A DNA stretch of 64,000 nucleotides, taken from assembly GCA_963802635.1 (NCBI GenBank), contig CAWDJJ010000002.1, forward strand, positions 558,001-622,000. The letters are read 5' to 3'. This document shows, in pieces, positions 1-9,192 of the stretch (the stretch's first letter is position 1; each line of letters opens with the position of its first letter). Source of the DNA: CAVTLG01 sp963802635 (GTDB taxonomy: Bacteria > Chloroflexota > Ktedonobacteria > Ktedonobacterales > Ktedonobacteraceae). Made by a program: the position numbers and the translations under genes. The notes beneath the pieces are model-generated. The model was not told where the DNA came from, searched no databases, and saw nothing but the letters and a program-made list of their open reading frames with translations.

Positions 1-1323
1 CCCGATTTGCGCATCATACCAAAGGGCTGCGCCTTCCATACCCGCTGCCCTCTGGCAATGGAGGCGTGCAAAGAGGTCCTACCTCTGCTCCAGCCCTCGA
101 CTGCTGAGACTCCACAACAGGAGGTAGCCTGCCATCTCTATAATAGCCACTTTGCCTCAAAAGAGACGCCAACAAATGCCCAGTTCGCAGCAAAATATGC
201 CGAGAGCGGTGAGACACTAACGCCTGTTCATACTATAAGAAATGCCATGTCGCCCACTGATGCAGCAGACTCAGCACAAACAACTAGCAATGCATCACTC
301 TCACCGATCCTGGAAGCTGTCGAGTTGCGTAAATACTTCCAACTGCGGGAGTTCAAGCTGTTTCGCCCTCCCTCGGTCGTGCATGCTGTCGAGGGTACTT
401 CGCTGGCGCTTTACCCTGGTCGCGCCCTGGCTCTGGTGGGTGAAAGCGGTAGCGGCAAAACGACGATGGCTCGTATGCTGGCACGCTTATATGAGCCTGG
501 TGCCGGTACGCTTAAATTCCATAGGGACACTGTTCATCTCGGCCATAGTAGCGATCTGCGGGCCTATCGACGCCATGTACAACTCGTCTTTCAAGATCCT
601 TTCTCGTCACTGAATGCGGTACACAGTGTTCGCTATCATCTGAGCCGCCCCTTACGACTATATGGTCACGCACGCACGACGGCTGAAGAGACCGCTCAGA
701 TCATCACGCTACTCAATCGTGTTAGCCTGAGTCCGGCAGAGCAGTTTATTGAGAAGTATCCTCACCAATTGAGCGGTGGACAACGCCAACGTGTGGCTAT
801 CGCCCGCGCACTGGCCGTACAACCAGAGGTGCTGTTAGCCGATGAACCTGTTTCCATGCTGGATGTTTCGATCCGCCTGGATATCCTGAATTTGTTGCTG
901 CGTCTCAAGGATGAAGAACAGCTCGCGTTGCTCTTTATTACACACGATATTGCGAGCGCACGTTACTTTGCTGAAGATACGCTGGTGATGTATGCCGGTC
1001 AGACAGTTGAGGGCGGTCCCAGCAAGGAGGTTATTCAACGACCCAAACACCCTTATACGCAGTTGCTGATCGCCGCTGCTCCTGATCCCCACCATGTACA
1101 GAAAGATGCCCAGAGTAAAGAAGCAGTTCCGGTCCGTGGCGAAATACCAAGCCTGATTACACCGCCAACTGGCTGTCGCTTCCACCCGCGTTGTCCATAT
1201 GCTATGCCGGTTTGCCGCCAACGTTTCCCACAACGGATAGAGCTGGGTGGAGGTCATTGGACAAACTGTTTTCTCTATGGAGATGGCGAAAATAGCAGTG
1301 CTGAAAATGCTAAGGATCTTTGA
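1..1323 (+). CDS. Fused oligopeptide/dipeptide ABC transporter ATPase (OppD-OppF type), 5' end outside window
   Basis: The frame is open to the window edge, so the gene begins upstream; the TTG at 7 is only an internal codon. Its first ~45 codons look like the C-terminal oligo_HPY tail of an OppD-type ATPase (GCAFHTRCPLA, then a Cys near VACHLY). A linker of about 55 residues follows, then a complete second ABC domain with Walker A GESGSGKT, Q-loop FQDPFSSL, signature LSGGQRQR, Walker B LLADEP and the H-switch ITHD. It ends in a second oligo_HPY tail (GCRFHPRCPYA). The layout therefore fits a GsiA-like two-ATPase fusion that powers peptide or nickel uptake from the cytoplasmic face. The permease and binding-protein genes should lie upstream. 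Confidence 0.9.
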   Translation, partial: PDLRIIPKGCAFHTRCPLAMEACKEVLPLLQPSTAETPQQEVACHLYNSHFASKETPTNAQFAAKYAESGETLTPVHTIRNAMSPTDAADSAQTTSNASLSPILEAVELRKYFQLREFKLFRPPSVVHAVEGTSLALYPGRALALVGESGSGKTTMARMLARLYEPGAGTLKFHRDTVHLGHSSDLRAYRRHVQLVFQDPFSSLNAVHSVRYHLSRPLRLYGHARTTAEETAQIITLLNRVSLSPAEQFIEKYPHQLSGGQRQRVAIARALAVQPEVLLADEPVSMLDVSIRLDILNLLLRLKDEEQLALLFITHDIASARYFAEDTLVMYAGQTVEGGPSKEVIQRPKHPYTQLLIAAAPDPHHVQKDAQSKEAVPVRGEIPSLITPPTGCRFHPRCPYAMPVCRQRFPQRIELGGGHWTNCFLYGDGENSSAENAKDL

Positions 1324-1368
1324 GAATACAACACGATGTGCACACTAGATGACATCGCGGTGACATTG

Positions 1369-1662
1369 TTACCCGGCACATAATACCCATACGCCTTTAG
1401 AAATACGATGAGCACGGCCCTGGCGTCGTGATGCCCTTGCTGATTGAGGTAGAGAAAGATTATGTGCGGAGGCCCATGCCGTCTTGACTCCTTCGATAAA
1501 CTTGGGCAGGTGTGCATTCTTGCTCTCTACATTATATAGCAGGTAAATGTCGAGATTGAACGGAGGGGGACCCAAACGCGGAAGTAAGGGATCTAATCGT
1601 TCAGTCTGGTACAGGTATGCCACGAATTGCCGAGCGCGAGAACCAGGGGTCCGGCAACTCAT
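1369..1662 (-). pseudogene. C-terminal relic of a LysR-family regulator
   Basis: The reverse-strand reading contains FVAYLYQTERLDPLLP followed by PPFNLDIYLLY and LPKFIEG. This is the order of blocks at the end of the LysR substrate-binding domain (GRLVPLLP, then IYxxYP, then the final FIDFL helix). No HTH domain or N-terminal half is present, because the adjacent response regulator begins at once. The last ~40 codons have no family resemblance. I read it as a decayed fragment. The alternative is a chance ORF, since the match is by eye only. Confidence 0.45.
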
Positions 1663-1673
1663 GGCACGTATTT

Positions 1674-2063
1674 TTAATACCAGGCCGTTTCCTCTTGAGA
1701 GGTGGTCTCATTGATGAGAGAAACAAGCGCCTGGATCGTAAAAGGTTTCTGAAGAATTGGCAAATGGGGGTAGTGCTCTCTGATAGGTACAAACGTGCTT
1801 TCTTGCGCCGCAGACATCAAAATCACCGGAACACTCTGTGGGTGAGCAAGCTGAATAGCTTCAACAATATCAATGCCTGATAGTTGGTCAAGGAAAAGGT
1901 CAACAATCACCAGATCATACGGTGGAGTACGCTTGGCTGCCTGTAAGGCCGAAATGAAAGACGGCGAGTTTCCATATGCTTCGACGATATGCCCATGGAG
2001 CGCAAGCGCCGTTTCAACCATCGTCAGTATTGCCGGGTTATCCTCGACAACACTAATATGCAT
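1674..2063 (-). CDS. Single-domain response regulator (CheY-like receiver)
   Basis: This 129-aa protein is a stand-alone REC domain. The acidic pair is E7/D8, the phospho-acceptor is D55 in LVIVDLFLD, the conserved Ser is S84 (ILMSA) and the conserved Lys is K106 in LQKPF. There is no output domain, so it should act through protein-protein contact or as a phosphorelay intermediate. It is transcribed divergently from the large HTH-ATPase regulator at 2319, and the two share a 255-bp promoter region. No histidine kinase is visible nearby. Confidence 0.85.
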   Translation of the reverse strand: MHISVVEDNPAILTMVETALALHGHIVEAYGNSPSFISALQAAKRTPPYDLVIVDLFLDQLSGIDIVEAIQLAHPQSVPVILMSAAQESTFVPIREHYPHLPILQKPFTIQALVSLINETTSQEETAWY

Positions 2064-2168
2064 AGTCCTAATATCCCTTCTTCAACATACATCAACCGTC
2101 ACTACAGTTGTCAGCAGTCTTTACCATGTGCAGTATAATGCTGGGGCTTGGTTCGCGAGAAGCACTGG

Positions 2169-2201
2169 AGTGATGCAAAAATGATTCTGAAGTGATGCAA
2201 A
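2169..2201. promoter_or_regulatory. Direct repeat, possible operator
   Basis: The 11-mer AGTGATGCAAA occurs at 2169-2179 and again at 2191-2201, a 22-bp period (two helical turns). It sits between the divergent response regulator and the HTH-ATPase gene, upstream of TATAAT-like hexamers at 2134 and 2239. The spacing suits a protein binding one face of the helix, such as the HTH protein encoded next door. Inference only. Confidence 0.35.
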
Positions 2202-2318
2202 GTTGCCTTTCTCGGGCAATAAAGCTAGACGCATGCGCTATAATAGGAGCAATTAGAGCGAATGACCGGGAACACGCATACATACCATCACCGATAGAAT
2301 AGAGAGGAGCACACGCTG

Positions 2319-4844
2319 ATGAATAGTGAGGCGCACGCACATTCCCCAGGAAAACTTAACCTCTTCCGTGAGAAAATTACTGTTGCCCGCCGTCAGAGCG
2401 GACGACTGCAAAGAGAACTTGCTGATGCTCTGGGCATCGATGCTCACGTGCTGAGTCGCAAACTGCATGGAGCGAAGCAGACATTTCTGACGCATGCCGA
2501 AGTGAAGCAGATCATCAAGACCCTGGCAGCCTGGGAAGCTATCACTACACAGGTCGAAGCACTCGATCTTCTCTCATTGATGGGCTTGCGCATGGAAAGC
2601 TTCTCCGCTCAGGAATGGCATACAACTCCATTGCAACGGCTTGAGTCAGCACCACCTGCTATAGCTTCCCCACCGCCTGTATCGCGCTCTCGCACTCCAT
2701 TACCGACACCATCTACCTCACTGATTGGACGTGAATGGCACGTCCAACTCCTGCTAGAGCGTCTACGACAACCATCTGTGCGCCTCCTGACACTACGAGG
2801 GACTGGAGGCGTCGGCAAAACGCGTCTGGCATTGGAGGTCACGCGTGCCGCACAACATGATTTTGCCGACGGTGTTTTTTTTATCTCGCTGGCAACCATG
2901 CACGACGTACCCCTTGTCGTCTCAACTATCGTTCAGGTATTGCACCTTCCGGAGTCAATTACCGGCGGTGATCCTGACACTCAAAACGTATTGTCACATG
3001 AAGACTTGCTCAAAGGGTTTCTGCGTGACAAAGAAATCCTGTTTGTCCTGGACAACGTGGAGCAAATCCCAGAGATTGCATCTTTCATCAGCGATCTCCT
3101 AAGTAGCGCGGCAACGCTCAAGATGATGGTAACAAGTCGCACCGTTCTTCATTTATATGGAGAACATGAATTCGCTGTTCCCCCCCTCGCCGTCTGCCCA
3201 CCCGAGCAACAATCTGGCCCCAATGCTATCTCGATGTTTCCTGCCATTCGTCTTTTCGTCGAACGCGCCCAGGCCGTCAATCCTACGTTTCAGATCACTA
3301 AATATAATGCCGCAACTATCGCCTGTATTTGCACACGCCTGGACGGACTGCCCCTGGCAATTGAACTAGCGGCTGTGCGCACAAAGGTGCTGCCTGTGTC
3401 GATGATCCTGCAACGGCTGGCCGATGGTACAGGGCAGAATCTGACATTTCTGCGCTCTACAGCGCACAATGTGCTCCAACGCCATCAGACCTTACAGAAG
3501 ACACTGGACTGGAGCTATGAACTGCTTGATCCATCACAACAATGCTTGTTTCGACGCCTCAGCGTGTTCTCCGGCGGCTGGACACTGCATGCGGCCATGG
3601 CTATCGGCATGGCAGAAAACCAGGCCACAACACTGGATGATGTGCTTGAGCACATAGAAGCGCTCATCGATCACAGCCTGGTACAACGGATGTCGCGCGA
3701 AGAGGGTTCTTTTGAGGAACACGCAGAGCCACGCTTCCATTTCTTGGAGACCATCCGTGAATACGGGTTGGGACGCCTGGAAGCTTGCGGAGAACGGGCA
3801 AAGCTGCAACGGCAACACGCAATCTATTACCTGACGCTGGCTGAAGACATCGAGTCTGACCTGTCCAGTCCTCAGCAGGCTATGGTGGTTGCGCAACTGG
3901 CCTACGAACAGGATAATCTGCGCACGGCCCTGACATGGGCGATTGAACACGATGAAGCCGCCATAGCTCAGCGCATGTGCAGCGCTCTCGGGAACTTTTG
4001 GGAAGCACGAACTCAGTTCCGCGAAGCTCACCGCTGGATCGATACAGCACTACAGATGACTCCAGAGACGTCACCAGCCATCCGGGCAAAAATCCTGATG
4101 GCGGCATCACGTCTCGCCCTATGGGAGATTGTCTGCGAGCACTCACGTGAGTTGGCCCAGCAGGCATTGACACTCTACGAAGCCAGTGCCGATAGTGTCG
4201 GAAAAACATGGGCAATGTTCCAAATTGGCGATACCTGGCATATGCAAGGCGAATACACACGAGCTACCGGCTATCTTGAGGAGAGCGTGCAACTCTTCCA
4301 TGAGCAAGCAGACTGGCGCGGTTATGCTTTTGCGCTGAGTAGATTAGGAGCTATGGAGATACTACAAGGGAACTTTCCGCAGGCTCGCACAAGGCTGAAT
4401 GAAGCGGTGCCACTGCTCAGAGAGTATAGTGAACCGGGCTTACTCAACGTCACACTTGTCTACCTGGGCACACTAGCCATAGTCCAGAGCGATTTCATAG
4501 AAGGTATCCACTATCTGCAAGAGGGACTGCACCTGGCACAACAGACAGGCAATCGTTACATGCTTGCTACCGATTTGATTGCATTCGGTTGTTTATTAGG
4601 AACGATCCATGGGCCGATCTACGCTGCGCACGTGTGCAGTGCAGCGGAAGCGTTCTTTGAGAGCCTACATACCGCGCTGCCTGCCGCATACCGTCCCCTC
4701 TACAATACTTACCTGGACAGCTTGAAATCACAGGTCACAGAAATAACATGGGATGCCTGGTGGACAGAAGGGCAAGCGCTCTCCTCAGAAGAGGTCATTA
4801 CCCTCGTACTTACTGCGTGTGAGGCACTAGGAGACAATGTATAA
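2319..4844 (+). CDS. HTH / STAND ATPase / TPR transcriptional regulator
   Basis: 841 aa. Residues ~10-70 resemble an XRE-like helix-turn-helix (RRQSGRLQRELADALGI...LSRKLHG). A Pro-rich linker leads to an AfsR/LuxR-type STAND ATPase at ~130-480, with LIGRE, Walker A RGTGGVGKTRLA, Walker B LFVLDNVEQ and VTSR. The C-terminal half (~500-830) is helical TPR-like repeat. Such proteins bind DNA and use nucleotide-gated oligomerisation to switch genes; the signal is unknown. AGAGAGGAG about 8 nt ahead of the ATG at 2319 supports the start. The divergent response regulator is a plausible partner. Confidence 0.85.
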   Translation: MNSEAHAHSPGKLNLFREKITVARRQSGRLQRELADALGIDAHVLSRKLHGAKQTFLTHAEVKQIIKTLAAWEAITTQVEALDLLSLMGLRMESFSAQEWHTTPLQRLESAPPAIASPPPVSRSRTPLPTPSTSLIGREWHVQLLLERLRQPSVRLLTLRGTGGVGKTRLALEVTRAAQHDFADGVFFISLATMHDVPLVVSTIVQVLHLPESITGGDPDTQNVLSHEDLLKGFLRDKEILFVLDNVEQIPEIASFISDLLSSAATLKMMVTSRTVLHLYGEHEFAVPPLAVCPPEQQSGPNAISMFPAIRLFVERAQAVNPTFQITKYNAATIACICTRLDGLPLAIELAAVRTKVLPVSMILQRLADGTGQNLTFLRSTAHNVLQRHQTLQKTLDWSYELLDPSQQCLFRRLSVFSGGWTLHAAMAIGMAENQATTLDDVLEHIEALIDHSLVQRMSREEGSFEEHAEPRFHFLETIREYGLGRLEACGERAKLQRQHAIYYLTLAEDIESDLSSPQQAMVVAQLAYEQDNLRTALTWAIEHDEAAIAQRMCSALGNFWEARTQFREAHRWIDTALQMTPETSPAIRAKILMAASRLALWEIVCEHSRELAQQALTLYEASADSVGKTWAMFQIGDTWHMQGEYTRATGYLEESVQLFHEQADWRGYAFALSRLGAMEILQGNFPQARTRLNEAVPLLREYSEPGLLNVTLVYLGTLAIVQSDFIEGIHYLQEGLHLAQQTGNRYMLATDLIAFGCLLGTIHGPIYAAHVCSAAEAFFESLHTALPAAYRPLYNTYLDSLKSQVTEITWDAWWTEGQALSSEEVITLVLTACEALGDNV

Positions 4845-4970
4845 GCACGTTGGCTTTACTGTGAGCGTTCTGTGATGGCACAAAGGCCATTGTGATCCCG
4901 CTGTAATGCATAGCCACTATGCTAGAAGAAGAGATGTGTAATGAATTCTTGTGATGAGAGGAAAGCATAT

Positions 4971-5423
4971 ATGTTTGATGAACTTGATCAGGCTCACATT
5001 GATCAGCTCTTGCGCACCGAAGCGGTCGGACGTCTTGGATGTCACGCAGAAGGTAGGACCTACGTGGTCCCGATTAGTTATGTATACGATGGCAAAAACA
5101 TCTACGGGTACTCCATCGGTGGAATGAAATTGCACCTGATGCAGCGCAATCCCGAAGTGTGCTTTCAGGTGGACCATATCCAAAATCAGTCGAATTGGCA
5201 GAGCGTGATTGCCTGGGGCACGTTTGAGGCATTGGAAGGCGATGCAGCTACGCAAGCAGCGCAGTTATTCGCACAACACGGCCTCGCTCTCATAGCCAGT
5301 GGTCAGTCTTTTCACTACGTAGGAGCAAAAGATAGCCACCATATCGATAGCACACAGCAGCATATAACTGTCTATCGTATTCACATCACAGAAAAAACGG
5401 GCAGATTTGAAAAGACGACATGA
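4971..5423 (+). CDS. Pyridoxamine 5'-phosphate oxidase-fold flavin-binding protein (NimA/Pyridox_ox_2-like)
   Basis: About 150 aa with the split-barrel flavin-binding signature: an N-terminal helix (LLRTEAVGRLGC), then TYVVPISYVYDGKNIYGYS, then KLHLMQRNPEVCFQVD and WQSVIAWGTFEAL. These match the FMN-binding barrel of the PNPOx-like family, whose members often reduce nitro compounds or bind FMN/F420; the substrate here cannot be told. Two starts are possible. ATG 4971 has GAGAGGA 8 nt ahead and gives the usual family N-terminus; ATG 4941 would add ten residues. A strong hairpin follows the stop. Confidence 0.8.
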   Translation: MFDELDQAHIDQLLRTEAVGRLGCHAEGRTYVVPISYVYDGKNIYGYSIGGMKLHLMQRNPEVCFQVDHIQNQSNWQSVIAWGTFEALEGDAATQAAQLFAQHGLALIASGQSFHYVGAKDSHHIDSTQQHITVYRIHITEKTGRFEKTT

Positions 5424-5431
5424 AAAAATGG

Positions 5432-5479
5432 AAGCCATGCAGTGGCGAACGCTGGTTCACTCACGCCACTGCATGGCTT
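5432..5479 (-). terminator. Rho-independent terminator between convergent genes
   Basis: 16-bp perfect arms (5432-5447 and 5464-5479) enclose a 16-nt loop. On the minus strand the hairpin is followed by a T-rich run (CCATTTTTTCAT), so it mainly serves the methyltransferase gene. It may also stop transcription of the PPOX gene. Confidence 0.75.
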
Positions 5480-5501
5480 GAGATCGCAGATGAAGCCTGC
5501 C

Positions 5502-6197
5502 CTATTTTGCCAGAATCAAGATGCTAAATCCGCCTAAAACGCGCGCTGCAAAATCCTTGTTCAAGGCGAAAGCGAGCTTTCTAGGACCAAGCATCAACTT
5601 TTTCTTAAACGTATTGGATACAGCTATCGCACGTGGGGTATAGCAATAATCTAGTATCTCGTAACCAGCATCTTGCACAATAGCTAGGGCCAGTTCTTTC
5701 GTAAAATAATGGATATCGTACGTTTTACGCACGTTCAATAGTGTATTGCGACGAAGGAGAGAAAGCACCGAAAGTTCTAGTGGTAAATGAATCAACTTAT
5801 GCTCAGCTCTGGGTTTCAAATTGCGCAAGAAGGCATAATAATCCTCAATATGCTCAACAACATCTACCATAAGCATGAGATCATAATGAGCATTGCCTTC
5901 TTTGCTAAAATCACCCTGTTGATAATGCAACCGGTCGTTCTCTTTACCTTTACAGATCTGTATAGCGTCAGGGGACACTTCATACCCATCGAATGTGCAG
6001 GATGGGTCCATCTGCTTTTGTAAATAGGCAAGAATTCCACCAACTCCACAACCAACCTCACAAATCGTTTGCGGAGTTAGATGATGACGCGTAAGCATGT
6101 GAAGTAGCTGAGTGGCTTTCCATGGCAAGTCCTCCGCATGCCAGCTCGGGGCGACTTCACGATACTTATTAGACACATATACATTAATAAATTCCAC
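5502..6197 (-). CDS. Class I SAM-dependent methyltransferase
   Basis: 231 aa with a Rossmann-type methyltransferase core: motif I ICEVGCGVGGI at ~45-55, the acidic end of strand 2 (FDGYEVS), a QGDF block and motif IV-like LMLMVDVVEHIED. The C-terminal part (LRRNTLLNVRKTYDIHYFTKEL) resembles methyltransferases that act on glycans or small metabolites (Methyltransf_11/23 group), but the substrate is unknown. It stands alone: the upstream 1 kb has no gene and the downstream gene is convergent. Confidence 0.8.
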   Translation of the reverse strand: MEFINVYVSNKYREVAPSWHAEDLPWKATQLLHMLTRHHLTPQTICEVGCGVGGILAYLQKQMDPSCTFDGYEVSPDAIQICKGKENDRLHYQQGDFSKEGNAHYDLMLMVDVVEHIEDYYAFLRNLKPRAEHKLIHLPLELSVLSLLRRNTLLNVRKTYDIHYFTKELALAIVQDAGYEILDYCYTPRAIAVSNTFKKKLMLGPRKLAFALNKDFAARVLGGFSILILAK

Positions 6198-7189
6198 ATC
6201 ACACCTCTCGCTATTATCTTCAATGAACTCCTAACATACAACTAAAACAATATAATCTCATTATGCGCCTGGGTATCAGGTTGCCACGCCGAACGCATTA
6301 ACGGACAACACGACCAGTTTCTGGACACCTCCTTTTTTGCACCACGCAGCGGCTCTTTCCATACTCACATTCTTCATCTCTGCCCCATAGTATTCGCTCT
6401 ATAGTTTTACGTGAGAAGAATCCCATGTTGGCTTGACGAGATACTTCAGCTTGCATAGCACAACGAAAAAGTTCTTTTCATTTTTAGTTCTCTTCATTTT
6501 TAAAGTAAGCTCAATTCTACAGTATTGCACTCATTTTTGCAACACTGTCTATGTACGAAAATCGAATCCTACCTCCATATCTTGATGCTCCCCCAGCACT
6601 ACGGTACCAAAGAAGAGCGGGCCTAAGAAAATGGAAAGTTTTCCCTCCCATCTCCTTGTAATCATGCCAGATATCGGCTACTCTTCTCATGGAAGAAATC
6701 GTCGTTACCAAGGATCAACATTCATCGCTCAAGCTCGCAGATAGTGTCTGGTTTCAGTTCAATGCTGACAAAAAGTGTGCGCGTTCCAAACACTATCTCA
6801 GAGAAATGAGTCTTTACATACGGCTGGAAAGGAAAGAGCGATGGAATTGGACAGATTGGTTGATCGTGGTACAGACCAATTGATAGCGAAATCAAACATG
6901 TATGGAGAAAATCCTGATGGATACGAAACTGATGGATATGACCATAGAGAAGAGGTGAAGAAACAGAATAGACGAGACCATGCAGAAGGTTCCGAATAAT
7001 CTCAATGAAGAACTTCAATAAGGAGCATAGAGTAGAAGAATAAAGTGGTCACTGAAGTACCATTGTGAAAATACATACGGGCAACGCCTACGCAGCAGGC
7101 GACCTGATCGCCCGCTGCTCCTCTCTCTACGATCTCCCAAAAGAGTAACATCATGAGAGTCTGTCCTGATCTACCCCAGCGCCACAGTT
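6198..7189. other. ~1 kb without a supported gene
   Basis: Only short ORFs without ribosome sites or family features occur here. The segment is A+T-rich near the methyltransferase promoter, holds one copy of the 60-bp inverted repeat (6739-6798), and ends at a copy of the CATTCAGA repeat. It may be decayed coding DNA; I recognise nothing else. Confidence 0.5.
6739..6798. repeat. Dispersed 60-bp imperfect palindrome, family 2
   Basis: The ends are AGATAGTGTCTGG and CCAAACACTATCT, inverted with one mismatch in 13. The interior includes AAAAAGTGTGCGCG. The same sequence, in the other orientation, recurs at 18441-18504; related copies lie at 13497 and 34048. Confidence 0.75.
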
Positions 7190-7273
7190 CATACCCATAT
7201 TCAGAAACGCGTTCTTATTCCACCTGACAACGCTGCTGCCGCAGCACATTTCTCATCTGAATGCAAGGCAATA
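7190..7273 (+). repeat. Dispersed hairpin repeat, family 1
   Basis: It begins CATACCCATATTCAGAAACGCG and ends CTCATCTGAATGCAAGGC plus AATAT; the core TTCAGA/TCTGAA is inverted. The element abuts the stop codon (7274-7276) of the DDN gene on the opposite strand. Its 5' end lacks a few bases compared with the copies at 23994 and 38442. Confidence 0.75.
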
Positions 7274-7693
7274 TCAGTCTTTTCGACGTTCCAACGCAAC
7301 AACCGGGATTACGCGCGTTGTCTTTGCTTGGTATTCAGCAAAGCCAGGCATGAGCCGCGCCTGCTGGGCGTACAGCCGATCTCGCTCCTCACCAGTTATA
7401 ACGACAGCCGTGACATCGAAGATTTCAGTACCGACCTCGACGGTAGCTTGCGGATGAGCTAGCAGATTATAGTACCAATCAGGACTGCTTGGTGCACCTC
7501 CCTTGGAAGCAATTATGATCAGACGATCTCCATCGAGCGTATATACCAGTGGATTCGTGCGCCGTTGTCCACTCTTAGCGCCCGTCGTCGAGAGCAGCAG
7601 TAAGGATGCACCCTCGAACTGCCCACCAACCTTCCCCCCGTTGGCGCGAAACTTCTCGATTATCTGACGGTTCCAGTCGTTCATTTCTACCAT
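7274..7693 (-). CDS. DDN/F420H2-type nitroreductase family protein
   Basis: 139 aa. The features are those of the deazaflavin-dependent nitroreductase family (DUF385): an N-terminal helix (WNRQIIEKFRANGGKVGG), LLLLSTTGAKSGQRRTNPL, an IIASKGGAPSSPDWYYNLLAHP block and a VEVGTE strand. Homologues bind F420 or FMN and reduce quinones or nitro compounds; the natural substrate here is unknown. An AGGAGGA motif 7 nt ahead fixes the ATG at 7693. The gene stands alone, bounded by hairpin repeats at its 3' end. Confidence 0.88.
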   Translation of the reverse strand: MVEMNDWNRQIIEKFRANGGKVGGQFEGASLLLLSTTGAKSGQRRTNPLVYTLDGDRLIIIASKGGAPSSPDWYYNLLAHPQATVEVGTEIFDVTAVVITGEERDRLYAQQARLMPGFAEYQAKTTRVIPVVALERRKD

Positions 7694-7861
7694 TGTTTGT
7701 TCCTCCTAAAATTGCCGATGCTGACTACTTATGGCATCTTTTTCGCATTGCTTCCCTTATGATACCAAAGATAGCGGCTCGTTTGCAAATTCTCCGATCC
7801 TTCCCATAAGCCAATACCGCTTAACTATGTTTCAACACTGCAAAGATAAGCTGCGACTAAA

Positions 7862-7923
7862 ATATACCCATAAGCATTCAGAAACGCCACTCTCGTTGCG
7901 TTTCTGAATGCTTATGGGTATAT
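7862..7923. repeat. Perfect 26-bp inverted repeat, family 1
   Basis: Arms 7862-7887 and 7898-7923 are perfectly complementary over 26 bp around a 10-nt loop (CACTCTCGTT). The arm is the left end of the family-1 repeat (ATACCCATAAGCATTCAGAA...). This copy is two left ends head to head, without the CTCATCTGAATGCAAGG end. Confidence 0.85.
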
Positions 7924-7991
7924 CCAACGTAAAAAACATCATCGATGAACGTCTCTACAAGAGAAGATGCAATTGAAAAAGGAGAATTGGC

Positions 7992-8735
7992 ATGACAGCA
8001 ATAGCGAATGTGCTCATCTCGTTGATCACACTTTTTCAAAACCCCGATGCCACTGTGGCAGATACGTTTGTCTTTGCTTTCGTGATCACGATGCTTGCGT
8101 ACCACAGTAAGCGCTGGCGGCACTATCAAACAGCGGAAACAGAGGGAAATATAGCCTTTACCTACCGCTGGCACGACCACATGGGGAAACCACAGTGGAG
8201 CTTTACAAGTAGTTGGGCTACGACCATCACTACAATCGGAGCTGTTCTTGGCACAGTGCTGGCCGTAGCTCTGCCCAATCAAATAGAGCAGTTTTCAAAA
8301 AATGGTGTGATGGCGCTCAATTTATTTTTCGGCCTGGTGGCGCTTGTCGCGCCTCTGCTCTATAGTGCCATTGGCGTTCACGTACGCGCGAAAGATGAAG
8401 ATAAGGAGCTGATCGAATATCAAGGCTTTGTGTGGATGTTTTTTCTCACCTGCTGGCTGACCTTATGGGCCGTTCTCGGACAATTGGTCGCTGTTACCAG
8501 TACGATTACTGTGCTCGTTGCTTCCCCTGGACTGCTCCAACCAGTCTTTATCATGGCAGTTATCGTTGCTATGCTGGGGGTATCATCCTATGCGATAGTG
8601 ACTATCCCCTGGACAATCCAGGATCAACTTGGGCAGATTGAAATAGTACAACCCACACAGAGGCTCTCTCAGCGTATGCGAGCAGCAGAAATTTCTCGTT
8701 TCTTCCTCTCAGAACGAACTCCTGACCTCACTTAA
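7992..8735 (+). CDS. Integral membrane protein of unknown function
   Basis: 247 aa. I do not recognise the family. Hydrophobic segments appear at about residues 5-35, 75-95, 110-130, 150-180 and 182-205. They are separated by charged stretches such as YHSKRWRHYQTAETEG and RAKDEDKELIEYQG. The C-terminus is hydrophilic. AAAAAGGAG 7 nt ahead supports ATG 7992. No operon partner is evident, and the hairpin repeat at 7862 lies just upstream. Confidence 0.65.
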   Translation: MTAIANVLISLITLFQNPDATVADTFVFAFVITMLAYHSKRWRHYQTAETEGNIAFTYRWHDHMGKPQWSFTSSWATTITTIGAVLGTVLAVALPNQIEQFSKNGVMALNLFFGLVALVAPLLYSAIGVHVRAKDEDKELIEYQGFVWMFFLTCWLTLWAVLGQLVAVTSTITVLVASPGLLQPVFIMAVIVAMLGVSSYAIVTIPWTIQDQLGQIEIVQPTQRLSQRMRAAEISRFFLSERTPDLT

Positions 8736-8918
8736 CAAACCATCCGCAGTGCAAACGCAACTAATGGAAACCATCCAGGAGCAAGATATACAGAAGACAT
8801 ATACACTACACCAAAACCGGACCGTTCAATCTGCCAAAGGCACATGGAATCTTCTTTAAGCAAGCAACAAAAAGGTTGCAGTTGCAGAGACGCGGTTAGA
8901 GGCTATCATACATGGCTC

Positions 8919-8948
8919 TTGACGCCAATTCAGGCCATGTGCTATAAA
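8919..8948 (+). promoter_or_regulatory. Promoter of the thiamin operon
   Basis: TTGACG (8919-8924) and TATAAA (8943-8948) with an 18-bp spacer lie about 35 bp before the riboswitch aptamer, so a transcript would begin just ahead of it. Confidence 0.6.
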
Positions 8949-8983
8949 TGAAAAACGAATCATTGCATGTTATCAATTGATAT

Positions 8984-9078
8984 GTACGGGAGCTTGGGGA
9001 AGCCGGGCTGAGAGGGTGGCTAAGAGACTCGCCACCGACCGTTGACCTGATCTGGATAATGCCAGCGCAGGGAGCGAC
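8984..9078 (+). promoter_or_regulatory. TPP (THI-box) riboswitch
   Basis: The aptamer shows GGGCTGAGAG followed by the GGTGGC...GCCACC helix and the highly conserved block GACCGTTGACCTGATCTGG, then ATAATGCCAGCGCAGGGAG. These are the pyrimidine-sensing and pyrophosphate-sensing arms of the thiamin pyrophosphate riboswitch. The downstream attenuator (9111-9147) and the permease-thiD-thiE genes fit control by transcription termination when TPP is plentiful. Confidence 0.95.
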
Positions 9079-9110
9079 ACTTCTTATTCTTATTAAGGAG
9101 CGTCTTCTTG

Positions 9111-9147
9111 GGACACTGGCCTGTATGCTGTCGCCAGTGTCCTTTTT
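9111..9147 (+). terminator. Attenuator hairpin of the TPP riboswitch
   Basis: GGACACTGGC (9111-9120) pairs perfectly with GCCAGTGTCC (9133-9142) and is followed directly by TTTTT. It lies between aptamer and first gene, the usual place for a ligand-controlled terminator. Confidence 0.88.
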
Positions 9148-9192
9148 GTTGCCTTGCGCCATGTTTGCTCACGGTTGAAAGGAGATCGCTGT

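Noticed and set aside
6722..7018. 98-codon minus-strand ORF sharing FxTRTLFVxIELKP with a reading at 18448
   Set aside because: The shared peptide is the translation of the dispersed family-2 palindrome, not a conserved protein.
9154..9192. Upstream ATG for the NCS1 permease
   Set aside because: It sits against the attenuator T-run without a ribosome site, while ATG 9193 has AAAGGAG.
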